A stretch of 64,000 bases of DNA from Caballeronia glathei (lineage in GTDB: Bacteria; Pseudomonadota; Gammaproteobacteria; Burkholderiales; Burkholderiaceae): positions 47,083-111,082 of the forward strand of contig NZ_JFHC01000018.1 of assembly GCF_000698595.1 (NCBI RefSeq), read 5' to 3'. How positions within the stretch are numbered: position 1 is the first letter of the stretch; each line of letters starts with the position of its first letter. The notes under the pieces were generated by a model, which did not search any database, was not told the DNA's origin, and was given only the letters and a program-made list of their open reading frames with translations. A program made the position numbers and the translations under genes. This document shows positions 1-10,085 of the stretch, piece after piece.

Positions 1-1487
1 ACTGCGATCACATTCCGACGCGCTCGTTCCTGCAGATCGGCCTCGGCTGGTTCCTGCGCGACAAGCTGCTCTCGATGCTGCAGACGCCGCACCACTTCTT
101 CTCGCCCGATCCGTTCGAGCGCAACCTCGGCACGTTCCGCAAGGTGCCCAACGAGGGCGAGCTGTTCTACGGCCTCGTGCAGGACGGCAACGACCTGTGG
201 AACGCCACGTTCTTCTGCGGCTCGTGCGCGCTCTTGCGCCGCTCGATGGTGGAGGAGATCGGCGGCATCGCCGTGGAAACCGTGACCGAGGACGCCCATA
301 CGGCGCTCAAGCTGCACCGGCTCGGCTACACCACCGCCTATCTCGCGATCCCGCAGGCGGCGGGCCTCGCGACCGAAAGCCTCTCCGGCCACATCGGCCA
401 GCGCATCCGCTGGGCGCGCGGCATGACGCAGATCTTTCGCATCGACAACCCGCTCACGGGACGCGGCCTCAGGATCGGGCAGCGCCTGTGCTACCTGAAC
501 GCGATGCTGCACTTCTTCTACGGCATCCCGCGGCTCGTGTTCCTCACCGCGCCGCTGTCGTTCCTGTTCTTCGGCGCCCACGTGATCGAGGCGGCCGCGA
601 GCACCATCGCGATCTTCGCGCTGCCGCACATGATGCACGCGAGCATCACCAACTCGCGGATGCAGCGCTCGTTTCGCCATTCGTTCTGGGCGGAAGTGTA
701 CGAATCCGTGCTGGCGTCCTACATCACGGCCCCGACGCTGCTCGCGGTGATCAACCCGAAGCTCGGCAAGTTCAACGTGACGGCCAAGGGGGGGCAGATC
801 GCGAAAGACTACTTCGACTGGTCGATCTCGCGCCCGTACCTGTTCCTGCTGCTCCTGAACCTGATCGGCTTCGGCGCGGGCATCGCGCACATCTACGTCT
901 ACTCGGACGTGCGCAGCGAAGTCCAGACGACGATCCTCAACCTCTGCTGGACCGTCTACAACATGCTGATCCTCGGCGCGAGCGTCGCCGCGGCGAGCGA
1001 GCGGCGCCAGGTGCGCACCACGCACCGCGTGCACATGAAGATGCCGGTGATGCTCAAGTTCTCGACGGGCAGAACGCTCGCCTGCGAGACGATCGACTAT
1101 TCGGAAGGCGGCGTCGGCGTGAAGCTGCCGAACGACATCGAAGTGCCGATGCACGAACGCGTGAGCGTTTCGCTCTTTCGCGGCGACGAGGAATACGCGT
1201 TCCCCGCGACCGTCGGCTTCACCGCGCCGGGGCGCGTGGGGCTGCGCTTTTCCACGCTCACGCGCGAGCAGGAGTTCGAGTTCGTCAAGACGACGTTCGC
1301 CCGCGCCGACGCCTGGACCGGCTGGTCGGAGGGGCGCCGCGCGGACACGCCGCTGCGCGGGCTGTCGCACGTGCTGCTCGTGGGCACGCGCGGCATCGCC
1401 GGGCTGTTCGAGCATCTCTACAGCGACCTTCGGACCTGGATGGGAAAGCGCCCAATCGATGCCAAGAAGCTGAAAACCAAAGACTGA
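1..1487 (+). CDS. bcsA: Cellulose synthase catalytic subunit BcsA (5' end outside window)
   Basis: Inner-membrane glycosyltransferase that polymerises UDP-glucose into beta-1,4-glucan and extrudes it through its own channel. The reading frame is open from base 3, so the start lies upstream; 494 residues are visible. Seen in order: the TED motif (VTEDAHTALK, near base 280), the product-binding QRIRW (near 400), several membrane segments, the FNVTAK gating loop (near 770), and a C-terminal PilZ domain with RRQVR (near 1005) and DYSEGG (near 1096), the RxxxR and D-x-S-x-x-G signatures that bind cyclic-di-GMP. Activity is therefore expected to be switched by c-di-GMP. It is the first visible gene of a bcsA-B-Z-C operon; its stop lies 4 bases before the first possible bcsB start. 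Confidence 0.95.
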   Translation, partial: CDHIPTRSFLQIGLGWFLRDKLLSMLQTPHHFFSPDPFERNLGTFRKVPNEGELFYGLVQDGNDLWNATFFCGSCALLRRSMVEEIGGIAVETVTEDAHTALKLHRLGYTTAYLAIPQAAGLATESLSGHIGQRIRWARGMTQIFRIDNPLTGRGLRIGQRLCYLNAMLHFFYGIPRLVFLTAPLSFLFFGAHVIEAAASTIAIFALPHMMHASITNSRMQRSFRHSFWAEVYESVLASYITAPTLLAVINPKLGKFNVTAKGGQIAKDYFDWSISRPYLFLLLLNLIGFGAGIAHIYVYSDVRSEVQTTILNLCWTVYNMLILGASVAAASERRQVRTTHRVHMKMPVMLKFSTGRTLACETIDYSEGGVGVKLPNDIEVPMHERVSVSLFRGDEEYAFPATVGFTAPGRVGLRFSTLTREQEFEFVKTTFARADAWTGWSEGRRADTPLRGLSHVLLVGTRGIAGLFEHLYSDLRTWMGKRPIDAKKLKTKD

Positions 1488-1491
1488 GAAC

Positions 1492-3993
1492 ATGGGCAAA
1501 GGTATGTCGAAGTTGCGCGTTGATGGCGTATCGGGCGAGCGCACGCCACGTTTCTGCGAAAGACCCGCCGGGCGCTTCATCGCGGTCTGGATCGGACTGC
1601 AGACCGCGTTCGCGGCGCCGCTCGCGGCGGCCGCCACGGCGGCGAGCGCCCCCGCCGCTGCCAGGGACCTCCCCCAGACGGCCCCGTCCGCCACCGGCGC
1701 GGGCGCCGTGCCCGCGCCCGGACCGGCCACCTTGCTGAATCCGAACGCGATCGCCCAGCCTGCGCTCGCGATGCCCGTGCCCGCCTTCTCCGGCACGCCG
1801 GCCAAGGCGCTCGCCGCGAGAACGCCGACCACGGCCGAGCCCGGCACGCTCGTGCCGGGCGGCCGCCGCCAGACGCTCACGTTCGCGGACCTCGGCGCGC
1901 TCGATCCGCTGCAACTGCGCGGCACCGACGGCCAGAACGGCGTGCCCTTCTCCGTGCGCGGCGACGAAGTGGTCACCGCCGCCACGCTGCACCTGATCTA
2001 CAGCTATTCGCCCGCGCTCCTGCCGCCAATCTCGCAATTGAAGGTGCTGATCAACGGCGAGGTCGCCGCCACGCTGCCCGTGCCGCGCGACCAGGCGGGC
2101 ATGCTCGTCGCGCGCGACGTGTCGATCGATCCGCGCTTCATCACCGAATTCAACCACCTGAACGTGCAACTGATCGGGCACTACACGCAGCAATGCGAGG
2201 ACCCGTCGAATTCGTCGCTGTGGGCAACCGTGAGCAACGCAAGCTCACTCGACCTCACTTACGCGTTTCTCGCGAGCAAGCCCGATCTCGCCGCGCTGCC
2301 CGCGCCGTTCTTCGACCGCCGCGACGTGCGCCGTCTCGAATTGCCGTTCGTGTTCGCGCAAAAGCCGAGCGCGCAGACGCTGGAGGCGGCGGGCGCGGTG
2401 GCGTCGTGGTTCGGCGCGCTCGCGGGCTATCGCGGCGCGCTCTTTCCGGCGCAGATCGACAACGCGCCGCTCTCGGGCAACGCGGTCGTGTTCGCGACGC
2501 CGGATTCACGCCCCGCCGGCGTGAACATTCCGGAGGTGTCCGGGCCGACGATCGCCGTCGTCGAGCGCGAGGCCCCGGCACGCGGGCGCCTCCTGCTGGT
2601 GCTCGGGCGCAACGACGCCGAACTGGAAACCGCCGCGCGGGCGCTCGGCATGGGCCAGAACGCGTTCTCGGGCGAAAGCGCGACGGTCACGCAACTGACC
2701 GACCTGCAGCCGCGCCGCCCCTACGACGCCCCCAACTGGCTCCCGACCGACCGGCCGGTGCGCTTCGGCGAACTCGCGGAAGCGCGCGACCTGACGGTGT
2801 CCGGCTACGACGCCGACTCCGTGCGCGTGAACCTGCGCGTGCCGCCCGATCTCTTCATGTGGCAGACGAAGGGCGTGCCGATCGACCTCGGCTATCGCTA
2901 CACGGTGCGTCCGGCGCCGGACCGCTCGTCGCTCAATATCAGCGTGAACAACGGCTTCGTGCAGTCGCTGCGCATTCCGGCGGTGTCGTCGTCGACATTC
3001 GATCTCGGCCAGTACTTCACGCGCGTGATGCCCGACAGGACCGCCGCCGCGCGCCGCGAGATCTACGTGCCGCCGCTCCTTCTCACGCCGCGCGCCCAGT
3101 TGCGCCTGCACTTCTACTACGACATCCCGAAAACCGGCGAATGCCAGGGCCGCGTGCTCGACAACGTCGTCGGCGCGATCGATCCGAACTCGACCATCGA
3201 TCTGTCCGGCTTCCCGCACTACATGGCGCTGCCCGATCTCGCCGCGTTCGCCAACGGCGGCTTCCCGTTCACGCGCATGGCGGATCTGTCGCAGACAGCC
3301 GTGATCCTGCCGAACGAGGCCGGCTCCGCCGACTACAGCCTCTATCTGCTGGAAATGGGCCGCATGGGCGCATCGACCGGATACCCGGCGACCGGCGTGA
3401 CGGTAACCACGGCGGCCGACGTGGACAGGTTCGCCGACAAGGACCTGCTGATCCTCGGCTCGCCGGGGCGCCAGCCGCTCCTGCAGCGCTGGGCGAAGTC
3501 GATGCCGTTCTCCGGCGACGCCGACACGCGCAGCTTCCAGCTCACCGATGTCGGCTTCAAGCTCGTCGACTGGTGGCACGGGCCGCACGGCGTCGAGCGC
3601 TCGCCTGCGCGGGCGGACCTGTCGCTCGTCAGCTCGAACGGCGACGCGCTCATCACCGGCTTCGAGTCGCCGCTCAGAAAGGACCGCAGCGCGGTCGCGC
3701 TGGTGAGCGCGGCGGGCCAGTCGGATGCCGACCTGAGCGCCGCGCTCCTCGACAACGACCTGCTGCCCGACATTCAGGGCGCGATGGCGGTGATCCACGG
3801 GCGCAACGTCACGGTGACGTCCAACGGCGAGGCGTACTACGTCGGCCATCTGTCGCCGCTGCACTACATGCGCTGGGCGCTGTCGTCGCATCCGCTGCTG
3901 CTCGTGCTGGGCGGCCTTGCCGCCGCGCTCGTGATCGCCGCGCTGTTCTACCGCGCGCTGCGCTCGATCGCCGCACGCCGGCTGAGGGACTGA
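1492..3993 (+). CDS. bcsB: Cellulose synthase regulatory/periplasmic subunit BcsB
   Basis: Periplasmic partner of BcsA that guides the nascent glucan and is anchored by one C-terminal helix. The 833-residue protein has an N-terminal secretion signal (hydrophobic stretch around residues 25-45 ending in Ala-rich sequence), a Pro/Ala linker, then the BcsB body beginning around residue 120 (TFADLGALDPLQLRGTDG). A membrane helix (HPLLLVLGGLAAALVIAALF) is followed by a basic tail at the extreme C-terminus, as in the family. The start is ambiguous: ATG 1492, or ATG 1504, which has the better-placed AAAGG. It lies between bcsA and bcsZ with almost no spacing, implying one transcript. Confidence 0.93.
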   Translation: MGKGMSKLRVDGVSGERTPRFCERPAGRFIAVWIGLQTAFAAPLAAAATAASAPAAARDLPQTAPSATGAGAVPAPGPATLLNPNAIAQPALAMPVPAFSGTPAKALAARTPTTAEPGTLVPGGRRQTLTFADLGALDPLQLRGTDGQNGVPFSVRGDEVVTAATLHLIYSYSPALLPPISQLKVLINGEVAATLPVPRDQAGMLVARDVSIDPRFITEFNHLNVQLIGHYTQQCEDPSNSSLWATVSNASSLDLTYAFLASKPDLAALPAPFFDRRDVRRLELPFVFAQKPSAQTLEAAGAVASWFGALAGYRGALFPAQIDNAPLSGNAVVFATPDSRPAGVNIPEVSGPTIAVVEREAPARGRLLLVLGRNDAELETAARALGMGQNAFSGESATVTQLTDLQPRRPYDAPNWLPTDRPVRFGELAEARDLTVSGYDADSVRVNLRVPPDLFMWQTKGVPIDLGYRYTVRPAPDRSSLNISVNNGFVQSLRIPAVSSSTFDLGQYFTRVMPDRTAAARREIYVPPLLLTPRAQLRLHFYYDIPKTGECQGRVLDNVVGAIDPNSTIDLSGFPHYMALPDLAAFANGGFPFTRMADLSQTAVILPNEAGSADYSLYLLEMGRMGASTGYPATGVTVTTAADVDRFADKDLLILGSPGRQPLLQRWAKSMPFSGDADTRSFQLTDVGFKLVDWWHGPHGVERSPARADLSLVSSNGDALITGFESPLRKDRSAVALVSAAGQSDADLSAALLDNDLLPDIQGAMAVIHGRNVTVTSNGEAYYVGHLSPLHYMRWALSSHPLLLVLGGLAAALVIAALFYRALRSIAARRLRD

Positions 3994-3994
3994 C

Positions 3995-5185
3995 ATGCAG
4001 GCCCGAATCAGTGTGATGACGCTCGCCGCCGCGTTTACCCTGGCAGGCGGCGCGGCCGATGCAGCCAATGCAGCCAATGCGGCCCAGTGCGGGGACTGGA
4101 GCGCGTACCGCACGTTCGTCGAGCGTTTCGTGCAGGCCGACGGCCGGGTGATCGACCATTCGACGGCCACGCAGCAGACCACCTCCGAGGGACAGTCCTA
4201 CGCGATGTTCTTCGCACTCGTCGCGAACGACCGGGCGACGTTCGAGCGGCTCCTCGCCTGGACGCGCGCCAATCTCGCGGCGGGCCAGTTCGACGCGCAG
4301 AACGTGCGCCTGCCCGCGTGGCAATGGGGCAGAAAGCCGGACGGCTCGTTCGGTGTGCTCGATCCGAATTCGGCGTCGGACTCGGACTTGTGGATCGCCT
4401 ACGATCTGCTGCAGGCGGGGCGCCTGTGGAAAGAGCCTGCCTATACGAAGCTCGGCCAGGCGCTCGCCGCGCAGATCGTGAAGCAGGAAGTCGTCGACCT
4501 GCCCGGTCTCGGCCCGATGCTGCTGCCCGGCCCGCAAGGTTTCAGGAACGGCGGCGTCACGCGGCTCAACCCGAGCTATCTTCCGCTTCCGGTACTGCGC
4601 GCGCTCGCGCGCGAGGCACACGATGGGCACGACGGACGCGACGTCTCCGGTGCCCCGTGGACGAGGCTCGCCGAGAACGCCTACAAGCTCGTGAAGACCA
4701 CCTCGCCGCGGGGCTACGCGCCCGACTGGGCGGCGTTCAAGGACGGCCAGTTCGTCGTCGATCCGAAGAACGGCGACACCGGCAGCTATGACGCGATCCG
4801 TGTCTACCTGTGGGCGGGGCTCGCGTCGCCGGCCGATCCGCTCGCGAAGCCGTGGCTCGGCGCGCTGGACGGCATGCGCCAGAGCGTCGCGCAGACGGGC
4901 TTTCCGCCGGAGCGCGTCGACGCGACGACGGGCGCCGAGGCCGGCGAAGGCCCGCAGAGCTACTGGGGCGCGCTCGCGCCCTACTTCAAGGCGACGGGCG
5001 ACGAGCGGGCGCTCGGCCTCGCGCGCCAGCATCTCGCCGCGCTCGATGCGCCCCCGCAGGGCGCGGGGCGCGAGCCCGTCTATTACGATCGCGTGCTGGG
5101 CTTGTTCGGCACCGGATTCATCGACGGCCGCTATCGTTTCGACGAAGCCGGCCGTCTCGTGCCAAGCTGGAGAAGCGCATGCTGA
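3995..5185 (+). CDS. bcsZ: Periplasmic endo-beta-1,4-glucanase BcsZ (GH8)
   Basis: Secreted glycoside hydrolase family 8 cellulase that trims or edits nascent cellulose and is needed for normal fibre formation in bcs operons. The 396-residue protein begins with a signal peptide ending near residue 30 (an Ala-Ala-Asn repeat just before QCGDW). The catalytic acid is expected to be the Glu in TTSEGQSYAM (near residue 68); the general-base region is the Asp-rich SASDSDLWIAYDLL. Length is typical for the family. ATG 3995 follows the bcsB stop by one base, and the 3' end overlaps the bcsC start by 7 bases, so translation is probably coupled. Confidence 0.93.
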   Translation: MQARISVMTLAAAFTLAGGAADAANAANAAQCGDWSAYRTFVERFVQADGRVIDHSTATQQTTSEGQSYAMFFALVANDRATFERLLAWTRANLAAGQFDAQNVRLPAWQWGRKPDGSFGVLDPNSASDSDLWIAYDLLQAGRLWKEPAYTKLGQALAAQIVKQEVVDLPGLGPMLLPGPQGFRNGGVTRLNPSYLPLPVLRALAREAHDGHDGRDVSGAPWTRLAENAYKLVKTTSPRGYAPDWAAFKDGQFVVDPKNGDTGSYDAIRVYLWAGLASPADPLAKPWLGALDGMRQSVAQTGFPPERVDATTGAEAGEGPQSYWGALAPYFKATGDERALGLARQHLAALDAPPQGAGREPVYYDRVLGLFGTGFIDGRYRFDEAGRLVPSWRSAC

Positions 5186-8100
5186 GTCGCGCAAAAAAGC
5201 GTGCGGTCGCGCTCGGCATCGCCGCGGGATTCGCCGCGAACGCTCCCGTCGCCGTGTACGCGCAGGCCGCCACCGACCCGCTCAACGTGCTGATCGACCA
5301 GGGCAAGTACTGGCAGGCGCACAAGCGCGGCGACCTCGCGGAACAGGCGTGGCAGAAAGTGCTGCGCATCGATCCGAAGCAGCCCGACGCGCTGTTCGGC
5401 ATGGGCATGGTGCTCGCCGACCGCCGCGACGGCAGCGGCGCGCAGCAGTATCTCGCGCGGCTGCGGCAGGTCGCGCCGAACTATCCGAACATCGACGAAC
5501 TCGGCCGCCGCCTCGGCGAAACCAGCCCGCGCGACCAGACCGTGAACGACGCGCGGCGCCTCGCGCAAAGCGGCCAGAGCGCGTCGGCGGTAGAGGAGTA
5601 CAAGCGCGCGCTGGAGGGCAAGCCGGCGACGCCCGCGCTCTCGCTCGAGTACTACCAGGCGCTCGCGGCCACGCCGCAGGGCTGGGACGAGGCGCGGCGC
5701 GGGCTCGAGCAGCTCGCGCGCCAGAACCCCGACGACCCGCGCTACGCGCTCGCCTACGCCCAGCATCTCACTTACCGCGACGCCACGCGGCGCGACGGCA
5801 TCGCGCGGCTCGCGCAGCTGTCGAACGACAACACGGTCGGCGCCGAGGCGAAGAAAAGCTGGCGCCAGGCGCTGCTGTGGCTCGGCGCGCGCGCGTCCGA
5901 CGCCCCGCTCTATCAGGCGTACCTGCAAGGCTCACCGGACGATGCCGCGGTGAAAGCCCGCTTCGATTCGATGGTGCAGCAGGACAAGGCCGCCCGCGAG
6001 CGGGCGCAGGCCGGCGCGGCCGTCGATGCGCGCGGGCGCACCGTCGCCGAGGGCTTCGCCGCGCTCGACCGTGGCGATCTCGTGACGGCGCGGGCGAAGT
6101 TCTCGTCGGTGCTGGTATCGAGTCCGAACGACGCCGACGCGCTCGGCGGCATGGGCATCGCCGCGCTCAAGCAGGAGCGTTTTGCCGAGGCGCGCAACTA
6201 TCTGGAACGCGCGTCGCGCTCGGGCAACCCCGCGCGCTGGAAGGACGCGCTCACGAGCGCCACCTACTGGACCTACACGAGCGAGGCGATCGGCGCGCGC
6301 AGCAACGGCGAGACCGCGAAGGCGAAGTCGCTGTTCGAGCGCGCGATCGCGCTGAATCCGTCCGACGTCACCGCGCAGACATTGCTCGGCGACATGCTGC
6401 TCGCAAGCGGCGACGCGCGCGGCGCGGAAGCCGCGTTCCGCATGGCGCTGCGCCGCCAGGCCGACAATCCCGACGCGATCCGCGGGCTGGTCGGCGCGCT
6501 TGCCGCGCAGGGCCGCGGCGAGGAGGCGCTCGAATTCGCGAACCGGCTGAACGCCGAGCAGCAGGCGAAGGCGGGCGGCATCAGCAAGCTGCGCGGCGAG
6601 GCGCAGGCCGCGCAGGCGCGCGCGGCGGAAGCGCGCGGCGACCTGGGGACGGCGCGGAGCCTTTTCGAGGACGCGCTCCTCAACAATCCCGACGACCCGT
6701 GGCTGCGGCTCGACCTCGCGCGCATCTACGTGCGCCAGGGCGCGGTCGCGAACGCGCGCAGCATGATGGACGGCCTGCTCGCGTCCCACCCCGAGATGAC
6801 CGACGCGCTTTACGCGAGCGCGCTGCTTTCGGCGGAGACGCAGGACTGGTCGGCGGGGCTCGCGCAACTCGAGAAAATTCCGGCCGCGCAGCGCACCACC
6901 GCCATGACCGTGTTGCAGCACCGGCTGTGGGTGCACCAGCAGGCGGACATCGCCGTGCGGCTCGCGAAGAGCGGCCAGCGCCAGCAGGCGTTCGCCACGC
7001 TGCAGGCGGCCGAGCCGGTCGCGAACGGCAGTCCCGAGCTGATCGGCGCGGTGGCGTCCGCGTATCTGCAGGCGGGCGACCCGGGCCGGGCGCTCGCGCT
7101 CGTGCGCGGCGCGATGGCCGCCGCGCCCAACGACACCGGCTTGCTGCTGCAATACGCGGGCATCCTCGCCGCGACGCAGCAGGAGGCCGAGCTCGGCTCG
7201 GTGATGCGCAGGCTTTCCTCGATGCAGCTGACGCCGCAGCAGCGCATCGACTTCGGCAACCTGAATCTCGCGATCGTTATCCGGCAGGCCGACGCCGTGC
7301 GCCAGCGCGGCGATCTCGCGAGCGCCTACGACGTGATCGCGCCGTGGCTCGCCGCGATGCCCGACAATCCCGACCTGCAGGCGGCGCTCGCGCGTCTCTA
7401 TGCATCGGCGGGCGACGACCGCAGCGCGCTCGCGAGCTATCGCGTGGCGCTCGGCCGCCGTCCCGACGACCTCGACCTGCAACTCGCCGCGATCCCCGCC
7501 GCGACGGGCGCGAAGGAGTACCGGTACGCCGAGTCGCTCGCGAATCAGGCGCTGCAGGCCGCGCCCGGCGACCCGCGCGTGCTCGCGACGGTCGGGCGCA
7601 TGTATCGGGCCGAGGGCAAGCTGAGCCTCGCCGCCCAGTATCTGCAGCGCTCGCTCGTCGCGGCCAATACGCCGCTTGCGCCGTCGGCGGCGTCCGCGCG
7701 AGGCGCGCAGACCAATGTGCCGCGCGGCTGGGAAACGGCGATGAAGCGCATCGGCGCGACGCCGCTGCCCGGCACCAATCCGTTCGAAGGCAAAACGGCC
7801 ATCGACACCGCCGCCCCGCCCTTCCAGCCGTCCACCTATCCGACACAGCCCGTGCCGAACTACCTGCCGCCCGCTCAGCCCGCGCCTTATGCTGCGCCCT
7901 ACGTTGCGCCTTCCGCCGCGCCCTCCGCCGCGCCTTATGTGACGCCGTCGGTCGCTCCGTCGAACGCGCCGCGTCCGGCTGCGGCCCGCAACGGCGGATA
8001 TGGCGCCGACATGTACGGTTCGGCGCAGTCGGGCGGGCCGGCCGCGGGGCCGTCGAACGCATCGGCCCCGGCAGCGGCAGACGATGGCGGCTACGGCCCG

Positions 8101-10074
8101 GATGCGTATGGCGCGTCGCAATCCGGCGCGCCGGCCGCCGCGCCGTTGCAGCCGTATCCCGGCCAGGCGCAGGACGCCTATGCGCCGGCGTATCAGCAGG
8201 CGCCGGTGTACCAGCAGGCGCCCGCGCCCTATCCCGCGCAGGACGTGTACGTGAGCGCGCCCTGGCCGATGTCGCCGGCCGCGCGCGAAGCGCAGGCGAA
8301 TGCCGCGGGGATGCCGTCGCCCGCTTCAGCCGCGAAGCGCCCCACAAACAGGAAGCAGGCGTCGGGACGCGCTGCGCAGACGGCGAACCCTTACGGAGCG
8401 CAGCAGCAGCCGTATGCGCAAGCGCCGTACGGAGCGCAGGGCTATCCGCAGCAGCAAGCGTATGCACAGCCACAGGGTTACCCGCCGCAGCAGGCTTACC
8501 CGCCGCAGCAGGGTTACGCGCAGCGGCAGGGTTATTCGCCGCAACAGGCTTACGCGCAGCAGCAGGGCTATGCCCAGCAGCAGGCGTACGCGCAGCCACA
8601 GGGTTATCCGCAGCCACAGGCTTACTCGCAGCCGCAGGGCTATCCCCGGCAGCAGGCTTACGCGCAGCCGCAGGGTTATCCGCAGCCACAGCCCTACGCC
8701 CAGCAGCCGTACATCCCGCAACCGCCGTACGCGCCGCAGCCCGCCTACGCCCAGCAGCCCTACATTCCGCAGCCGCCCGCCGGCTACGCGCAACCGTACT
8801 ACTCGCCGCAGGCGCAGCCCGCCGGGCAGCCCTACGCCTCGGCGCCGCCTTCGGCCGCGGCGGTCGCGAGCGCGCAGACGCTCGGCGTCGCGGAGGAACT
8901 GGCGCAAATCAATCGCGAGCAGTCGAGCACGATCTCGGGCGGCGTCGTGTTTCGCAGCCGCGACGGCGAGGACGGATTGTCCAACCTCACCGACATCGAA
9001 GCGCCCATCGAAGGCCGCATCAGGGCGGGCAACGGCCACGTGGTCGTGCGCGCGACGCCCGTCACGCTCGACGCCGGCACCGCAAGCAGCGAGCCGCAGA
9101 CGCTCGCGCGCTTCGGCTCCGGCCTCGGCGCCGCCGCGAAGCCGCCGACCAACAACTACGGCTCGCAGACGGCGAACGGCGTCGGGTTGTCGGTGGGATA
9201 CGAGAGCAACCGCGGCCTGAAGGGCGACATCGGCGTGACGCCGATCGGCTTTCGCGAGACCAACGTCGTCGGCGGGGTGCAATACCAGGGCGGCATCACC
9301 GACAAGGTCTCCTACTCGGTCGCCGTCGCGCGGCGCGCCGTCACCGACAGCCTGCTCTCGTACGCCGGCGCGCGGGATCAGGGCGCAGGCCTCCAGTGGG
9401 GCGGCGTCACGTCGACCGGCGTGCGCGGCGACCTCGGCTGGGACGACGGCACGAGCGGTGTCTACCTGAACGCGGCATTCCAGTTTCTGGACGGCGACAA
9501 CGTGGCGACCAACAATGCGGTCAAGGGTGGTGGCGGCGTCTACACGCGCGTGATCAAGGACGCCGACCAGACGCTGACCATCGGCGCGAACACCACGCTG
9601 ATGCACTACGACAAGAACCTGTCGTATTTCACGTTCGGCCAGGGCGGCTATTTCAGCCCGCAGCAGTACGTGATTCTGAATTTCCCTGTCGAGTATATGG
9701 GCCGCGTGGGGCTTTTCACGTATGACCTGAAGGGCTCGATCGGCGTGCAGCACTACCGGGAGGACAGCTCCGACTACTTCCCGACGAACAGCGGCTTCCA
9801 GCAGCGCGCGGCGAATTCGGGGCTCACGCCCGATGCCGGCGCCGTCTATCCGGGGCAGAGCAAGACGGGCGTCTCGTATTCGCTCAACGCGACGGGCGAA
9901 TACCAGCTGGCGCCGCAGCTCGCGTTCGGCGCGACGGCGGCGTTCGGCAACGCGTACCAGTATCGCGAGTGGCTCGCGGCGGTGTACGTGCGCTACAGCT
10001 TCACGAAGCAGTCGGGCCTCGCGCCGATCCCGCCGACGCCGCTCATGTCGCCGTATCTGTCGCTGTCGAACTGA
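5179..10074 (+). CDS. bcsC: Cellulose export outer-membrane protein BcsC with extended Q/Y/P-rich linker
   Basis: Outer-membrane porin with a periplasmic TPR superhelix that conducts cellulose to the cell surface. The start is the ATG inside ATGCTGA overlapping the bcsZ stop; the 1631-residue product opens with a signal peptide (MLSRAKKRAVALG...VYAQA). TPR repeats run to about residue 825. A low-complexity linker of roughly 400 residues follows, first Pro/Ala/Tyr-rich, then a regular Q-[GA]-Y hexapeptide array (residues 1087-1176). The C-terminal beta-barrel domain starts near residue 1240 and ends in the sequence SPYLSLSN. E. coli BcsC is about 1150 residues, so most of the extra length is this linker. 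It is the last gene of the operon; a hairpin terminator follows. Confidence 0.93.
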   Translation: MLSRAKKRAVALGIAAGFAANAPVAVYAQAATDPLNVLIDQGKYWQAHKRGDLAEQAWQKVLRIDPKQPDALFGMGMVLADRRDGSGAQQYLARLRQVAPNYPNIDELGRRLGETSPRDQTVNDARRLAQSGQSASAVEEYKRALEGKPATPALSLEYYQALAATPQGWDEARRGLEQLARQNPDDPRYALAYAQHLTYRDATRRDGIARLAQLSNDNTVGAEAKKSWRQALLWLGARASDAPLYQAYLQGSPDDAAVKARFDSMVQQDKAARERAQAGAAVDARGRTVAEGFAALDRGDLVTARAKFSSVLVSSPNDADALGGMGIAALKQERFAEARNYLERASRSGNPARWKDALTSATYWTYTSEAIGARSNGETAKAKSLFERAIALNPSDVTAQTLLGDMLLASGDARGAEAAFRMALRRQADNPDAIRGLVGALAAQGRGEEALEFANRLNAEQQAKAGGISKLRGEAQAAQARAAEARGDLGTARSLFEDALLNNPDDPWLRLDLARIYVRQGAVANARSMMDGLLASHPEMTDALYASALLSAETQDWSAGLAQLEKIPAAQRTTAMTVLQHRLWVHQQADIAVRLAKSGQRQQAFATLQAAEPVANGSPELIGAVASAYLQAGDPGRALALVRGAMAAAPNDTGLLLQYAGILAATQQEAELGSVMRRLSSMQLTPQQRIDFGNLNLAIVIRQADAVRQRGDLASAYDVIAPWLAAMPDNPDLQAALARLYASAGDDRSALASYRVALGRRPDDLDLQLAAIPAATGAKEYRYAESLANQALQAAPGDPRVLATVGRMYRAEGKLSLAAQYLQRSLVAANTPLAPSAASARGAQTNVPRGWETAMKRIGATPLPGTNPFEGKTAIDTAAPPFQPSTYPTQPVPNYLPPAQPAPYAAPYVAPSAAPSAAPYVTPSVAPSNAPRPAAARNGGYGADMYGSAQSGGPAAGPSNASAPAAADDGGYGPDAYGASQSGAPAAAPLQPYPGQAQDAYAPAYQQAPVYQQAPAPYPAQDVYVSAPWPMSPAAREAQANAAGMPSPASAAKRPTNRKQASGRAAQTANPYGAQQQPYAQAPYGAQGYPQQQAYAQPQGYPPQQAYPPQQGYAQRQGYSPQQAYAQQQGYAQQQAYAQPQGYPQPQAYSQPQGYPRQQAYAQPQGYPQPQPYAQQPYIPQPPYAPQPAYAQQPYIPQPPAGYAQPYYSPQAQPAGQPYASAPPSAAAVASAQTLGVAEELAQINREQSSTISGGVVFRSRDGEDGLSNLTDIEAPIEGRIRAGNGHVVVRATPVTLDAGTASSEPQTLARFGSGLGAAAKPPTNNYGSQTANGVGLSVGYESNRGLKGDIGVTPIGFRETNVVGGVQYQGGITDKVSYSVAVARRAVTDSLLSYAGARDQGAGLQWGGVTSTGVRGDLGWDDGTSGVYLNAAFQFLDGDNVATNNAVKGGGGVYTRVIKDADQTLTIGANTTLMHYDKNLSYFTFGQGGYFSPQQYVILNFPVEYMGRVGLFTYDLKGSIGVQHYREDSSDYFPTNSGFQQRAANSGLTPDAGAVYPGQSKTGVSYSLNATGEYQLAPQLAFGATAAFGNAYQYREWLAAVYVRYSFTKQSGLAPIPPTPLMSPYLSLSN
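8437..8706 (+). repeat. 18-bp coding repeat: 15 Q-[GAP]-Y-x-x-[QPR] hexapeptides in BcsC
   Basis: Fifteen consecutive in-frame hexapeptides (QGYPQQ, QAYAQP, QGYPPQ, QAYPPQ, QGYAQR and so on) are encoded by imperfect 18-base repeats. Looser Y/P/Q repeats such as PYIPQP continue to about 8800. The array lies in the periplasmic linker between the TPR part and the barrel. Composition resembles prion-like or elastomeric Q/G/Y sequences. Confidence 0.9.
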
Positions 10075-10085
10075 CCGATGGCGCG

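Noticed and set aside
2506..4182. Long open frame on the minus strand opposite bcsB/bcsZ
   Set aside because: Arg/His/Val-rich translation without recognisable domains; it mirrors codon positions of the true genes in GC-rich DNA.
4788..9725. 1645-codon frame overlapping bcsC in another frame
   Set aside because: Very Arg-rich, no domain features, and the bcsC frame has complete TPR and barrel structure.
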